A DNA stretch of 64,000 nucleotides from Solibacillus merdavium (GCF_014836935.1 NZ_JACSPW010000005.1:1-64000); one strand, 5' to 3'; counted from the stretch's first letter, positions 27,341 to 36,984 are shown. Notes: generated by a model from the letters alone, not told the origin. Numbers and translations: made by a program.

Positions 27341-27988
27341 TTACTCACCGCCGATTTTTAATCGATCTCTTCGTTTTTCATTCGACATTTTTGCAAAGTC
27401 AAGTTCGATTTTCAAGTTTTCGATATCCGATGATAGAGCACTCTTCAAATCGGATTCCATCGTTATTTGAAGCTCCTTCAAGGTTTTGCGTGTATCTTCC
27501 AGAGCTAAATGTACATCCGTACCAGGAACTTGTTCTTTCGTTAATAATGTATATTTATCCGACAGCTCAACAGCTGAAGGTAAGTGTGCATAGAAGAAAT
27601 CTTCTACTGCATAAAACTTTTGGGGGTTAGTCTGTACAATATTGATGATGCGTTTTGATAATTTAGACATTTCATTTATTTGTTTAAATGAGCGTACAGA
27701 ACGTACACGGATATATTGCTGGTTTAATGCCTGAATATGTGCACGGGCCTGTTTAATTTGTGCTTCGATTAAATTGTATTCGGATTTGGACAGTCCCAGC
27801 CTTTTACTTTGAGTAGTTTTCTGTATAGCCAATGTCACTTTGTTGCTAATGAAATAGGCACCTACTCCAAGAGGTAGTGCAAGCATCGTCGCTATACCCG
27901 ATAAATTTACAAAAGTAAGTGTTAGAGCAGTTGAGAAGACTAAAAAGTTTATTAAGTGTCTTGTAAGAAAATTTATAGGACCAAGCAT
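27341..27988 (-). CDS. xpaC: XpaC-family membrane protein
   Basis: This 215-residue protein has two N-terminal membrane helices (about 12-32 and 33-50) and a long helical cytoplasmic domain. Layout and pairing with telA match XpaC, whose domain was named after hydrolysis of 5-bromo-4-chloroindolyl phosphate. The physiological role is unresolved. AAAGGAGGT precedes the ATG. First gene of the xpaC-telA operon. Confidence 0.85.
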   Translation of the reverse strand: MLGPINFLTRHLINFLVFSTALTLTFVNLSGIATMLALPLGVGAYFISNKVTLAIQKTTQSKRLGLSKSEYNLIEAQIKQARAHIQALNQQYIRVRSVRSFKQINEMSKLSKRIINIVQTNPQKFYAVEDFFYAHLPSAVELSDKYTLLTKEQVPGTDVHLALEDTRKTLKELQITMESDLKSALSSDIENLKIELDFAKMSNEKRRDRLKIGGE

Positions 27989-28301
27989 TTTCGTACCTCC
28001 TTTACTCGATACTATTGATACGTTTGAAATGAAAAAAAGTTTCAGACAATAAATCTTTCATAAAAAAAATGAAAGTCTCTTATCTAATCGTATCAATTTT
28101 TAGTTTAAAAAACAAAGTAAAACGATTTGGAAATGGGGAAGCCACTCAGAAATATTCTGTGCAGTTTGTAAGGAAAGTAGCCAACTCCCATTAATAAATT
28201 TAACGATTCTTTTACCCACGCTCTATCATATGAAAATATGCATTATTAGACATATTCATGTTCTCTGTATAGAATGGACTTATAAAGAAAGGATAATGTT
28301 T
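27989..28301. other. intergenic region between xpaC and DUF1033 gene
   Basis: This AT-rich divergent promoter region contains a 9-bp inverted repeat ATTGATACG (28014-28022) and CGTATCAAT (28089-28097), about 65 bases apart, with A/T-rich sequence between. No clear sigma-A boxes were identified and no small ORF has a convincing ribosome binding site. Confidence 0.4.
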
Positions 28302-28592
28302 ATGTATCAAATTATTTATATGAAAGCAGATTATGAGCCTTGGTGGCAATTTGACGGGTGGGAAGAACATATTGTATCTGTTGAAAAATTTGAGACAGAA
28401 CAACAATTCCTAATAGCATTTAATCAGTTACTTGCACAATTCCGCGAAAAATATGAGTTTGAAGCATACAAAAATGACCGTTTTTATGCATTTTGGTCTG
28501 AAGAAGAATGTGAGTTTTGTGAAGCATGTGACGAAGATACCCAAATTTATCACGGTATTATAATACTAACTCCTGAAGTAATTTCTACTTAA
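28302..28592 (+). CDS. DUF1033 family protein
   Basis: This small acidic protein has 96 residues. It begins MYQIIYMKADYEPWWQFDGW and later has FWSEEECEFCEACDEDTQIYHG, both strongly characteristic of DUF1033. The CEFC...C cluster could bind a metal. The ATG at 28302 is eight bases after AGAAAGGA. An upstream ATG at 28296 is too close to it. Some DUF1033 members are annotated near DNA-binding or uptake genes, but no such partner is here. Function unknown. Confidence 0.86.
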   Translation: MYQIIYMKADYEPWWQFDGWEEHIVSVEKFETEQQFLIAFNQLLAQFREKYEFEAYKNDRFYAFWSEEECEFCEACDEDTQIYHGIIILTPEVIST

Positions 28593-28623
28593 ATCAAAAT
28601 TTTTATAATTTAAACAATTCTAA

Positions 28624-28652
28624 TTGACAGGAAATAACGCCGAATATATACT
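28624..28652 (+). promoter_or_regulatory. sigma-A promoter of the cold-shock gene
   Basis: A perfect -35 TTGACA (28624-28629), a 17-base spacer, and TATACT (28647-28652). The expected start near 28660 gives a leader of about 140 bases, a hallmark of cold-shock mRNAs whose 5' leaders refold at low temperature. Confidence 0.8.
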
Positions 28653-28802
28653 GTATTTAACAATTGAAATGTTTGACCGAATACAATGGATTCACATATT
28701 ACAAACAGTAATCGAGTTAGTTGATCGGTGCTCTTGTAATGTGTGTTTTTTTATTTATAGGCGCATTGAAATTGTTAACTTTTATTTTCGGAGGTATTCA
28801 AT

Positions 28803-29003
28803 ATGAAACAAGGTACAGTAAAATGGTTTAATTCAGAAAAAGGTTTTGGCTTTATCGAAGTAGAAGGGGAAAATGATGTATTCGTGCATTTCTCTGCTAT
28901 TCAAGGTGACGGTTTCAAAACATTAGACGAAGGTCAACAAGTGGAATTCGACGTTGTAGATGGCAACCGCGGACCACAAGCAGAGAACGTTACAAAACTA
29001 TAA
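28803..29003 (+). CDS. cold-shock protein (CspA/CspB family)
   Basis: This 66-residue OB-fold protein carries both RNA-binding motifs: KGFGFI (RNP1) and VFVHF (RNP2). It binds single-stranded nucleic acid and acts as an RNA chaperone. Full length, ending ENVTKL as usual. The ATG follows TCGGAGG. A perfect promoter and a leader of about 140 bases lie upstream and a terminator lies just downstream. Which Bacillus paralogue (CspB, CspC or CspD) it matches cannot be decided by eye. Confidence 0.96.
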   Translation: MKQGTVKWFNSEKGFGFIEVEGENDVFVHFSAIQGDGFKTLDEGQQVEFDVVDGNRGPQAENVTKL

Positions 29004-29016
29004 TCTTGAAAATCCT

Positions 29017-29048
29017 AAGCTGCGTATCATGATGCGCAGCTTTTTTTA
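29017..29048 (+). terminator. intrinsic terminator
   Basis: AAGCTGCG (29017-29024) pairs with CGCAGCTT (29035-29042), extended by the intervening near-palindrome, then a T-run. Confidence 0.88.
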
Positions 29049-29112
29049 TTTTTCAACACATTTTTATATATAATGATATCAATTTGACTATAAGGTCTTT
29101 ACAGTTAAAAAA

Positions 29113-29146
29113 AAAGAAGTGCAGAGCTCTGCACTTCTTCTTTTTG
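29113..29146. terminator. bidirectional palindromic terminator
   Basis: A perfect 24-base palindrome (29115-29138, core GCAGAGCTCTGC) has an A-run on the left and T-run on the right. It is placed to end the - strand ykpA transcript. A gap-free stem this long is unusual. Confidence 0.8.
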
Positions 29147-29152
29147 ATTTTC

Positions 29153-30757
29153 TTAGCTTAAGCCTTGTGCATCTTTCCACTCTAGATACTCATCATATGT
29201 TAATGGCTTATCTAAAATTGAACCGTCTTCACGAATTTCAATTACGCGATTAGCAATTGTTTGAATGAACTGGTGGTCATGTGATGTAAAGATCATCGCG
29301 CCTTTAAAGCGGATTAAACCTTCATTCAGTGCTTGAATTGATTCTAAGTCTAAGTGGTTCGTTGGTTCATCCAATAATAATACGTTCGAATTTGAAAGCA
29401 TCATTTTTGAAAGCATACAGCGAACTTTCTCTCCACCTGAAAGTACAGCAGGAGATTTCTTCACTTCTTCACCAGAGAATAACATACGGCCTAAGAAACC
29501 ACGTAAGAACGATTCAGTTTCATCTTCCGGAGAATAAGGGCGTAACCATTCAACTAATGACTTTTCATTGCCGCCGAAGTATTGGTCATGGTCCATTTCG
29601 AAGTAGCTTTGAGATGTTGTGACACCCCATTTATACGTACCAGCATCTGCTTGTTTACGATCCATTAAAATATCCATAAATGCAGATTTTGCATTTGGTG
29701 AACCTAAAAGGATAATTTTATCTTCTTTGTTCATTGAGAAGCGGATGTCTTTAAATAATGTTTCGCCATCTTGTGAAGCTGTTAAGCCATCAACTGTTAA
29801 TACGTCATTCCCGATTTCACGACCAGCTTGGAAGTTGATGAACGGGTACTTACGGCTTGAAGGACGGATGTCATCCAGCTCAATTTTATCAAGCATTTTT
29901 TTACGAGACGTTGCTTGAGAAGATTTCGATGCGTTTGCAGAGAAACGTGCAACGAATTCTTTTAATTCTTTAATTTTCTCTTCTTTTTTCTTGTTTTGGT
30001 CTGCCATCATTTTTTGCGCTAATTGACTTGACTCATACCAGAAATCGTAGTTCCCAACATAAAGCTGAATTTTACCAAAGTCTAAGTCAGCAATATGTGT
30101 ACATACTTTATTTAGGAAGTGACGGTCATGGGATACAACGATTACAGTGTTTTCGAAGTTAATTAAAAACTCTTCAAGCCATTTAATCGCTTTTAAGTCC
30201 AAGTGGTTCGTAGGCTCATCCAGAAGTAAAACATCCGGTTTACCGAATAGTGCCTGTGCAAGTAAAACTTTTACTTTGTCAGAACCTTCTAAGTCAGCCA
30301 TCATCATATAGTGCAGGTCGTCGCCGATACCTAGACCGTTTAAAAGAGTGGCAGCATCAGATTCTGCTTCCCATCCGTTCATGTCAGCGAATTCGCCTTC
30401 AAGTTCAGCTGCACGCATACCATCTTCGTCTGTCATTTCAGGTTTCATATAGATTGCGTCTTTTTCAGCTTTTACTTCCCAAAGACGTTTATTACCCATA
30501 ACAACCGTATCTAATACATTAAATTCATCGTACTCGAAGTGGTTTTGCTTTAATACTGAAAGACGTGCATCTTTACCCATTGATACGTGGCCTTCTTGTG
30601 CCTCAATATCACCAGATAAAATTTTTAAAAATGTTGATTTACCAGCACCGTTTGCACCGATTAGGCCATAACAGTTACCTGGATTGAATTTAATATTTAC
30701 ATCGTCAAATAATTTACGGTCACCATAACGTAGACCTACACCTGATACTTGAATCAT
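29153..30757 (-). CDS. ykpA: ABC-F family ATPase, YkpA-like
   Basis: This soluble protein of 534 residues has two ABC ATPase domains and no membrane part. Domain 1 has Walker A GANGAGKST (about 37-45) and LLLDEPTNHLD. An arm/linker of about 80 residues rich in Lys follows. Domain 2 has LSGGEKVRCML and a second DEPTNHLD. The second Walker A is altered (LLGSPNAKSAFM instead of GxxGxGKS/T), which would weaken ATP binding there. ABC-F proteins act on the ribosome E-site. The ATG at 30757 follows AAGGAGGTACC. Sequence matches Bacillus YkpA closely. Confidence 0.92.
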   Translation of the reverse strand: MIQVSGVGLRYGDRKLFDDVNIKFNPGNCYGLIGANGAGKSTFLKILSGDIEAQEGHVSMGKDARLSVLKQNHFEYDEFNVLDTVVMGNKRLWEVKAEKDAIYMKPEMTDEDGMRAAELEGEFADMNGWEAESDAATLLNGLGIGDDLHYMMMADLEGSDKVKVLLAQALFGKPDVLLLDEPTNHLDLKAIKWLEEFLINFENTVIVVSHDRHFLNKVCTHIADLDFGKIQLYVGNYDFWYESSQLAQKMMADQNKKKEEKIKELKEFVARFSANASKSSQATSRKKMLDKIELDDIRPSSRKYPFINFQAGREIGNDVLTVDGLTASQDGETLFKDIRFSMNKEDKIILLGSPNAKSAFMDILMDRKQADAGTYKWGVTTSQSYFEMDHDQYFGGNEKSLVEWLRPYSPEDETESFLRGFLGRMLFSGEEVKKSPAVLSGGEKVRCMLSKMMLSNSNVLLLDEPTNHLDLESIQALNEGLIRFKGAMIFTSHDHQFIQTIANRVIEIREDGSILDKPLTYDEYLEWKDAQGLS

Positions 30758-30976
30758 GCAGGTACCTCCTTGAATTGTTTCGTTGTATTTTGGATTGCTA
30801 AAAAAAGAGAATTCTCTTTTGCACACAATGTTTCTATTATAGCATGTCTTAGTGCTAAATTAAATAACAGCGCTTATGAAAATCTACAATTCCATCGATT
30901 GAAAAAAAATTAAGTTGGCAGAATTTTTATTTTATGGTTTACTTGCTACGAATGTATAGAGAAACGGGGAAGTTAC

Positions 30977-32158
30977 ATGAATCAAAGATCAAAGTGGAGT
31001 GCCGGTCTTATAATTTTCGCTATTTTTCTTGTTTCAATAAATTTACGGCCTGCTGTTACGTCAGTTGGACCAATTTTATCAACTATTAGGGAATCGTTAC
31101 ATGTATCAAGCACTCAGATGAGCTTATTAACGTCAATTCCTGTATTTTGTATGGGATTATTCGCACCTTTAGCAGTACCTATGCAAAAAAAGTATGGGTA
31201 TCGGCTGTCAATAACAGTATTGACAGGCTTAATAGGACTTGCAACCGTTACGCGTATTGTATTTTCAAGCTATAGTGCGCTTCTTATTACAAGCTTTTTA
31301 GCTGGTTTTGCTATTGCTATCATTAGTCCAATTATTAATGCATATATAAAACAAAAATTCCCTACAAGAATGGAACCGGTTATTGGGATTTATTCTTTTG
31401 CAATGGGATTCGGTGCAGCAATCAGTGCGGGCTTCACGGGTATTTTCTACAAGAGCTTCGACGGCAATTGGGCTTTATCACTCAGCATTTGGGGTTTTTT
31501 GGCAATTTTCGCGATGATTAGCTGGTTTGCAATTGTAAAAGATGGACCGGTGCGGAAGGTTGGAACTCATCAGACTGATCAAGCAAGAAATCCATGGAAG
31601 AATAAATTAGCTTGGACGATTCTTATTTATTTCGGTTTCCAAACTTCTTTATTTTTTAGTTTAACAACTTGGCTAACTTCTGTGGCGTTAGAGCAGGGGA
31701 TGACATTACTAACAGCAGGATCTGTTTTGACGCTGATGACAATTGTCCAATTAGTCGGCAATATATTGATTCCATCCTTAGTAAATCGTTATCCGAATCG
31801 ATTGATTTGGTTACAGAGTTTAATTTTCATCGGTGTTGTCGGGTCAGCGATATTTTTTATCGATTCAACATGGGCTATATGGATAAGCGCGGTTATCTTC
31901 GGATTGGTGCTAAGCGGATTGTTCCCGATTGGCCTCATGCTACCGTTGGATGAAGCTGTAAATAATCGAGAAGCAAATGAGTGGAGTTCAATGGTATTAT
32001 CAGGTGGATTTATGATGAGTGCTTTTGCACCGCTTACAATCGGCTTTGTATATGATTGGACAGCTACACATTATTTTACGAAGTGGATTATCGTTATTTT
32101 GTTTATACTTATGTCATTATCAGTATTTATAATGCAAAAACAAAAGAAATCAGTATAA
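30977..32158 (+). CDS. MFS transporter, CynX/NimT-like
   Basis: This integral membrane protein of 393 residues has about 12 helices. The N-terminal block INLRPAVTSVGPILSTIR is characteristic of the CynX/NimT (cyanate and 2-nitroimidazole) branch of the major facilitator superfamily. It is probably an exporter or anion transporter, with the substrate unknown. No cyanase or other cyanate gene is near. The ATG follows GGGGAAG and the gene stands alone with a terminator. Confidence 0.88.
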   Translation: MNQRSKWSAGLIIFAIFLVSINLRPAVTSVGPILSTIRESLHVSSTQMSLLTSIPVFCMGLFAPLAVPMQKKYGYRLSITVLTGLIGLATVTRIVFSSYSALLITSFLAGFAIAIISPIINAYIKQKFPTRMEPVIGIYSFAMGFGAAISAGFTGIFYKSFDGNWALSLSIWGFLAIFAMISWFAIVKDGPVRKVGTHQTDQARNPWKNKLAWTILIYFGFQTSLFFSLTTWLTSVALEQGMTLLTAGSVLTLMTIVQLVGNILIPSLVNRYPNRLIWLQSLIFIGVVGSAIFFIDSTWAIWISAVIFGLVLSGLFPIGLMLPLDEAVNNREANEWSSMVLSGGFMMSAFAPLTIGFVYDWTATHYFTKWIIVILFILMSLSVFIMQKQKKSV

Positions 32159-32162
32159 TGGA

Positions 32163-32198
32163 AGAAGTGTCTGAATAAATCAGCCGCTTCTTTTTTTA
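32163..32198 (+). terminator. intrinsic terminator
   Basis: A stem built from GAAGTG-CTGA and TCAG-CGCTTC has a small internal mismatch and a T-run of seven. Confidence 0.8.
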
Positions 32199-32245
32199 TA
32201 ATGGATAGCTAGTTTACATAATATAATTATTTGTTAGGAGATCGT

Positions 32246-33370
32246 ATGCGAAAGTTATTTTTACTAATGGTGTTGTTTTTAGCAGGCTGTGCAGATCCAG
32301 CCGAGGAGAGTAAGTGGGTGGGAGAAGCGTTACCAAATGAACCACTTGAGGAAATAAAGGTGCAAGAAAGCAAAGTCCCGATATATACTCCTACTTCAAA
32401 TACAGTGGGATATGTAATTAAGCAACAAAAACGGGATAAATGGTTATTGGTAAATGCAGAGCAGGTGGCCAGTCATCCTTATTCACTTGTTCATCATGAC
32501 CTTTTAAATTTAGGTGAGACTTATGCCATTGACGTAGAACATAATATTGCAATTATTCATATTAGAAACAGCTATGATTATTTGATAGAGGATATTTCAA
32601 CTTATGAAACTAAGTTGAACGAAAAAGATATCATTGCAGAAAAACAACATATTGATGCATTATTGAAAAAGGCTATCACCGAGAAAATGGACTGGCAGGA
32701 GCGCCTGCAAAAAAATAAACAGCTGCTGGACGTTTCCAATCAACAGCCAATCGAAAATTTCACAGATTACTATAATAAAAATATTTTCACATATAATGTC
32801 GATGACCTGAGAGCTTCAGCCGTAAACTTGATCGAAAAACTCAACAAATATATCGACGAACGGGATGAAGCCTTGATAACTGATCTCATACGATCTGATG
32901 ATATATTAAAGGAAATACAATATTTAACAAAATCAATTAATGGATTTGAAATAAAGGAAGCCCGTAAGGATGGCTTTTACTATTATGTAAATGGTGCTGA
33001 TGATCAAAAAAATGACATTAGACTAACATTAATTAAAGAGGGGCAGCGGTATAAATTAATTGGTGCGAATTTCTTATCTGACGAATTTTTAAATGAAGAA
33101 AAAATTCCTCATATCCAATTTGATGAGAAAGCGACATACGATTCATTACCAGGACTACAAATGTTTGTAAACAATAATCTTCCTGCTATAAAAATAACTG
33201 TAGATAAGCTTACATGGTCTTTAAAGCATGAGGATAAAAAAGTAGCCGTATCAAATGGAACTGCTAACTTCAACTGTGCAAAAGTAACAGTCATTGAAAA
33301 CGATTTAATTTTAAATAGCTGCGAAAACACAAAAAATAAAAATTATATTATCGCATCTTTCAAAGAATAG
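32246..33370 (+). CDS. lipoprotein of unknown function
   Basis: This 374-residue lipoprotein has a signal peptide ending in the lipobox LAGC (Cys near 14). Residues about 45-115 resemble a decayed trypsin-like fold (VGYVIKQQKRDKWLLVNAEQV, then YAIDVEHNIAIIHI), but the usual catalytic His is replaced by Glu. The rest is mixed helix and beta sequence without a recognised family. The ATG at 32246 is six bases after TTAGGAG. The TTG at 32231 overlaps that site. Monocistronic. The protease resemblance is speculative. Confidence 0.75.
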   Translation: MRKLFLLMVLFLAGCADPAEESKWVGEALPNEPLEEIKVQESKVPIYTPTSNTVGYVIKQQKRDKWLLVNAEQVASHPYSLVHHDLLNLGETYAIDVEHNIAIIHIRNSYDYLIEDISTYETKLNEKDIIAEKQHIDALLKKAITEKMDWQERLQKNKQLLDVSNQQPIENFTDYYNKNIFTYNVDDLRASAVNLIEKLNKYIDERDEALITDLIRSDDILKEIQYLTKSINGFEIKEARKDGFYYYVNGADDQKNDIRLTLIKEGQRYKLIGANFLSDEFLNEEKIPHIQFDEKATYDSLPGLQMFVNNNLPAIKITVDKLTWSLKHEDKKVAVSNGTANFNCAKVTVIENDLILNSCENTKNKNYIIASFKE

Positions 33371-33632
33371 GGATTATCTATGTAGTCCCTATTTTTATAT
33401 TACTACATATTATCCGACGCTATATAGGAAAAAATTAATTTAAGAAAAGTCTATAAGAAATAACAGGCGATAAAGAAATTTTCAACAAAAAGCTCCCTAT
33501 TTCATATAAAATAGAGTAAGGAAAGATAAAAAAAGATTAATTTTATAATTATATTATGTAAACTAGATATTTTATATTTTAAATAATAAGACACTATATA
33601 TTGTAAATAACTAATTTAATCCAGGAGGCGCT

Positions 33633-35396
33633 ATGTTACAGGAAGCTATTAAACATTTAAATACTTATTTTGGTTATAGTTCTTTTCGAACAGGTCAGTC
33701 ACAAATTATTGAAAATGTACTAAAGAAGCAAGATACGCTAGTTATAATGCCTACTGGTGGGGGGAAATCAGTCTGTTATCAAATTCCTGCCCTTTGTTTA
33801 CAAGGCACAACAGTCGTTATTTCACCTTTGATTTCACTAATGAAAGATCAAGTTGATATGCTCGTTTCCAGCGGAATAAAAGCTGCATATATTAATAGTT
33901 CGCTTAGCTATGATGAAGTGCAGGATGTGATGTATGCAGTGCGCAACGGGGAAGTTAAGCTTCTTTATATTGCACCGGAACGTCTAGAAAATGAACGCTT
34001 CTGTGCGGAGCTTGCCCAAATACAGGTACCACTTTTAGCAATTGATGAAGCACATTGTATTTCCCAATGGGGGCATGATTTCCGTCCAAGTTATCGCTCC
34101 ATCCAGCAGTTGCTACACTTATGGGCTGACAAACCAACCGTAATTGCTTTAACAGCCACGGCAACTGAGGAAGTAAGCGCCGATATACAAAAGCTATTAT
34201 CGATTGATAAGACTAATACTTTCGTTACAGGTTTTGCGCGGGAAAATTTAGCTTTTTCAGTACTTCTTGGTGAAAATAAAGAGGCTTATATTAAAAAGTA
34301 TGTAAAGGCAAATGAGTCGGAAGCCGGCATTATTTATGCTGCTACTCGGAAAGCTGTAGAATCGGTATATGAAATGCTACATAAAGCCGGATTTGCGGTA
34401 GCTAAGTATCATGGGGGAATGTTTGAAGAAGACCGGACTTATGAGCAAAACCGCTTTTTAAATGATGAAGTTCAAATAATGGTCGCAACCAATGCATTTG
34501 GCATGGGAATTAATAAAACGAACGTGCGTTACGTCCTTCACTATAATATGCCGAGAAATATGGAAAGCTATTATCAAGAGGCAGGACGTGCGGGGCGAGA
34601 TGGACTTAATAGTGAGTGTATTTTGCTTTACAGCTCCTCAGATGAACAAACACAGCGATTCTTAATTGATCAGGCTCAAGATCGTTCGCGCATTCCTTTT
34701 GAACTTGAAAAGCTACATGCGATGATAGATTACTGCCATACAGAGCGCTGTTTACAAAGTTATATAATAGATTATTTTGGTGACCAGGCTGAACAAGATT
34801 GCGGACGTTGTGCCAACTGTACAGATGATCGCCCTCAACAAAATGTGACGACAGATGCTCAAAAAGTTTTATCGTGCATAGTCCGAATGGGACAGAAATT
34901 TGGGAAGCAACTGACTGCCTCTGTATTAGCCGGTTCACGAAGCAAAAAAGTATTGGAATTCAATTTTCATAAACTGCCTACTTACGGTATATTACGCGCG
35001 ATGAATGCTAAGGAAATTTCGAGCTTTATTGAATTTTTGATTTCGGAAAAACTCATTACCGTACACAACGGCCAGTTTCCAACGATTTCGATATCGGACT
35101 TAGGAAAAGAAGTGTTGTTGGGCAATAAGCAAGTATTCAGAAAAGAAGCTCGTATTGTTCAAACTACGGTAGAGTCGAATGATCCATTATTCGAAACTTT
35201 AAGGAAAGTTCGGAAAGAGATTGCTGACCGTGAAAAAGTACCACCATTTGTTGTATTTTCGGATAAAACTTTAAAGGAAATGTGTATTCGCCGTCCTAAA
35301 AACAGTAGCCAGTTTTTAGAGGTAAGTGGTGTAGGGGAAAGTAAACTAGAGAAATATGGCAAAACTTTCATTGATGCAATAATTTCACAATCTTAA
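33633..35396 (+). CDS. recQ: ATP-dependent DNA helicase RecQ
   Basis: This superfamily-2 helicase has 587 residues. It has Walker A PTGGGKS (about 40-46), DEAH box in AIDEAHCISQWGHDFR, motif VI QEAGRAGRDG, a zinc-binding cluster (CHTERCLQ...CGRCANC) and a C-terminal HRDC domain (about 510-587). It unwinds DNA in recombination repair and replication restart. Full length and intact. ATG after CCAGGAGG. It ends in a terminator and has no operon partner in the window. Confidence 0.95.
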   Translation: MLQEAIKHLNTYFGYSSFRTGQSQIIENVLKKQDTLVIMPTGGGKSVCYQIPALCLQGTTVVISPLISLMKDQVDMLVSSGIKAAYINSSLSYDEVQDVMYAVRNGEVKLLYIAPERLENERFCAELAQIQVPLLAIDEAHCISQWGHDFRPSYRSIQQLLHLWADKPTVIALTATATEEVSADIQKLLSIDKTNTFVTGFARENLAFSVLLGENKEAYIKKYVKANESEAGIIYAATRKAVESVYEMLHKAGFAVAKYHGGMFEEDRTYEQNRFLNDEVQIMVATNAFGMGINKTNVRYVLHYNMPRNMESYYQEAGRAGRDGLNSECILLYSSSDEQTQRFLIDQAQDRSRIPFELEKLHAMIDYCHTERCLQSYIIDYFGDQAEQDCGRCANCTDDRPQQNVTTDAQKVLSCIVRMGQKFGKQLTASVLAGSRSKKVLEFNFHKLPTYGILRAMNAKEISSFIEFLISEKLITVHNGQFPTISISDLGKEVLLGNKQVFRKEARIVQTTVESNDPLFETLRKVRKEIADREKVPPFVVFSDKTLKEMCIRRPKNSSQFLEVSGVGESKLEKYGKTFIDAIISQS

Positions 35397-35520
35397 TAAT
35401 TTGTTTAGTATACTTCATTAAACAATACTATATAATTTTAAAAATTATTTATTATATTAATTGTAACAAAAGTACAATATTTCCCTTAATTTGTAATGGA
35501 AATGTTATTTCACTTTAATT

Positions 35521-35558
35521 AAAAGGATGCTATGATCTCGCTTAGCATTCTTTTTTTA
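35521..35558 (+). terminator. intrinsic terminator of recQ
   Basis: AGGATGCTA (35524-35532) pairs with TAGCATTCT (35543-35551), followed by seven T. Confidence 0.82.
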
Positions 35559-35672
35559 TGATTTTGCAGTTTAAATCATTAAACTTTTAGTTAAGATATT
35601 GTAAAAAATCTGTATTCATAGTTTAATTAGAATATTCAGTCGAATATTTAGGTAAGAAGTGTGGGTGAAAAA

Positions 35673-36920
35673 GTGAATATATTAGGAGAGCGTATAAAAA
35701 AGCTAAGAAAAGAAAAAAAATTAACACAAACTGAAGTCGTTGGTGAGCGCTTAACAAAAGGAATGCTCAGTTTAATTGAAAACGGAAAAGCACAGCCATC
35801 AATGGAGAGTCTTTGCTTTATCGCAAAGCAGCTTAATGTGGACGTAAGCTACCTACTTGATGATGGGACAATGACAGCTCTTCGAAACTTATATACGGAT
35901 ATTGAGGAAGATGTAGAGCGCAGAAAGCTAATTCGTGATCCAGATGAACTTCAATCATTAACAATTAAAATGATTGAAAAAATCGAACCATTTTTAACTG
36001 AAATCCAAGGAACGAACTATGAACAAATTAGATTAAGAGAAGTCTATTTCTTAATGAATCGTACAATCAATAAGGCAAAATCATTGGATGAGTATTGGAA
36101 ATTCATTGATCAATACGAAGAGATCCATGCATACAGCCGCATGTTACGTTGTTATTTCTATCTATGTCTATCATCAATCGAACAACGTAATTATAGTGAA
36201 GCTCTAAGTATTTTAAAACAAGGTGAAGAAAAAGTAGCGCCATATGAGCTAATGATTGATCCGATGGTTAGAATCGACTTATACTATAATTTAACTATTT
36301 CATACTCGGCAGTCGATGATGTCCGAATGTCCGAACATTATTTACAAAAGGCATTGGAAATGGCTAAGAAATTGCAAATTTTTTATCGTATGGACCGCTT
36401 TTATCACTTGCTGTTTATCCAATCGATTGCTGGTGAAGATTATGAGAGAAGTAGGGAATACATAGAAAAATTGAGACTTTTATCCGAATTCGCAGAAGAA
36501 CCTACAATATCCATCCTCTTTTTATATAGTAAATTACACTACTTAAATAATGTTGAAAAAAACTACAGGCAAATAGCTCCTGAAATTCAGCATTACAAGG
36601 TAAAGCTTCATAATTATTTATTCCTATTTAAAAATCCAATATTCATCGGGGAAGAAATGTATGCGGAGTTTAAACTGAAAAACTATACAAATGTCATTCG
36701 AATAGGGGAGTCTTTAATTATTCCGAGTTATCTTCACCATCCAATAGATTTGGCTAAATATTATCGCTTCTTCGCGGTGCGTGCTTTAGCTTATTATTAT
36801 GAAAATGACGAAGTGGCTGCTAAGCGCGACATTATATTTGCCAAAAATGGGGTGGAGGATTTCCCTTCAACGATCTATAAAAAATTCATTTATGAAGCAT
36901 TTAATGAAATCTTCATGTGA
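35673..36920 (+). CDS. Xre-family HTH regulator with TPR-like repeats
   Basis: This 415-residue protein has an N-terminal Xre-type helix-turn-helix (about 1-60, ERIKKLRKEKKLTQTEV) and a long helical TPR-like domain. The layout resembles RNPP-type regulators (PlcR, Rap, Rgg) that bind peptides through TPRs, but no peptide pheromone gene is beside it. Two GTG starts are possible, 35661 and 35673. I use 35673 because it gives the usual MNILGERIKKLR start, with weak support. A promoter region of about 270 bases precedes it. Confidence 0.82.
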   Translation: MNILGERIKKLRKEKKLTQTEVVGERLTKGMLSLIENGKAQPSMESLCFIAKQLNVDVSYLLDDGTMTALRNLYTDIEEDVERRKLIRDPDELQSLTIKMIEKIEPFLTEIQGTNYEQIRLREVYFLMNRTINKAKSLDEYWKFIDQYEEIHAYSRMLRCYFYLCLSSIEQRNYSEALSILKQGEEKVAPYELMIDPMVRIDLYYNLTISYSAVDDVRMSEHYLQKALEMAKKLQIFYRMDRFYHLLFIQSIAGEDYERSREYIEKLRLLSEFAEEPTISILFLYSKLHYLNNVEKNYRQIAPEIQHYKVKLHNYLFLFKNPIFIGEEMYAEFKLKNYTNVIRIGESLIIPSYLHHPIDLAKYYRFFAVRALAYYYENDEVAAKRDIIFAKNGVEDFPSTIYKKFIYEAFNEIFM

Positions 36921-36945
36921 AAAATGAACACGAATTAAAATAAAA

Positions 36946-36984
36946 AGCCGTTCAAACTTTACAAATAGTAAAGTTTGAACGGCT
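36946..36984 (-). terminator. terminator of msrA; copy of a dispersed hairpin
   Basis: A perfect 17-bp stem AGCCGTTCAAACTTTAC (36946-36962) pairs with 36968-36984 across a five-base loop. On the - strand it is followed by TTTTTATTTTA, so it terminates msrA. The same stem with a different loop occurs at 40521-40559. Confidence 0.85.

Noticed and set aside
28014-28097. 9-bp inverted repeat ATTGATACG/CGTATCAAT upstream of xpaC
   Set aside because: It is short, widely spaced and AT-rich. It is noted in the gap entry but not claimed as an operator.
28624-28806. 60-residue ORF over the cold-shock leader
   Set aside because: It begins inside the promoter, has no ribosome binding site, and overlaps the csp start. 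The leader is better read as untranslated.
33541-33566. Sequence ending TTATGTAAACT equals the XerD half of a Bacillus dif site
   Set aside because: The other half-site does not match, the location lies before recQ, and only one arm is conserved, so it is probably chance in AT-rich DNA.
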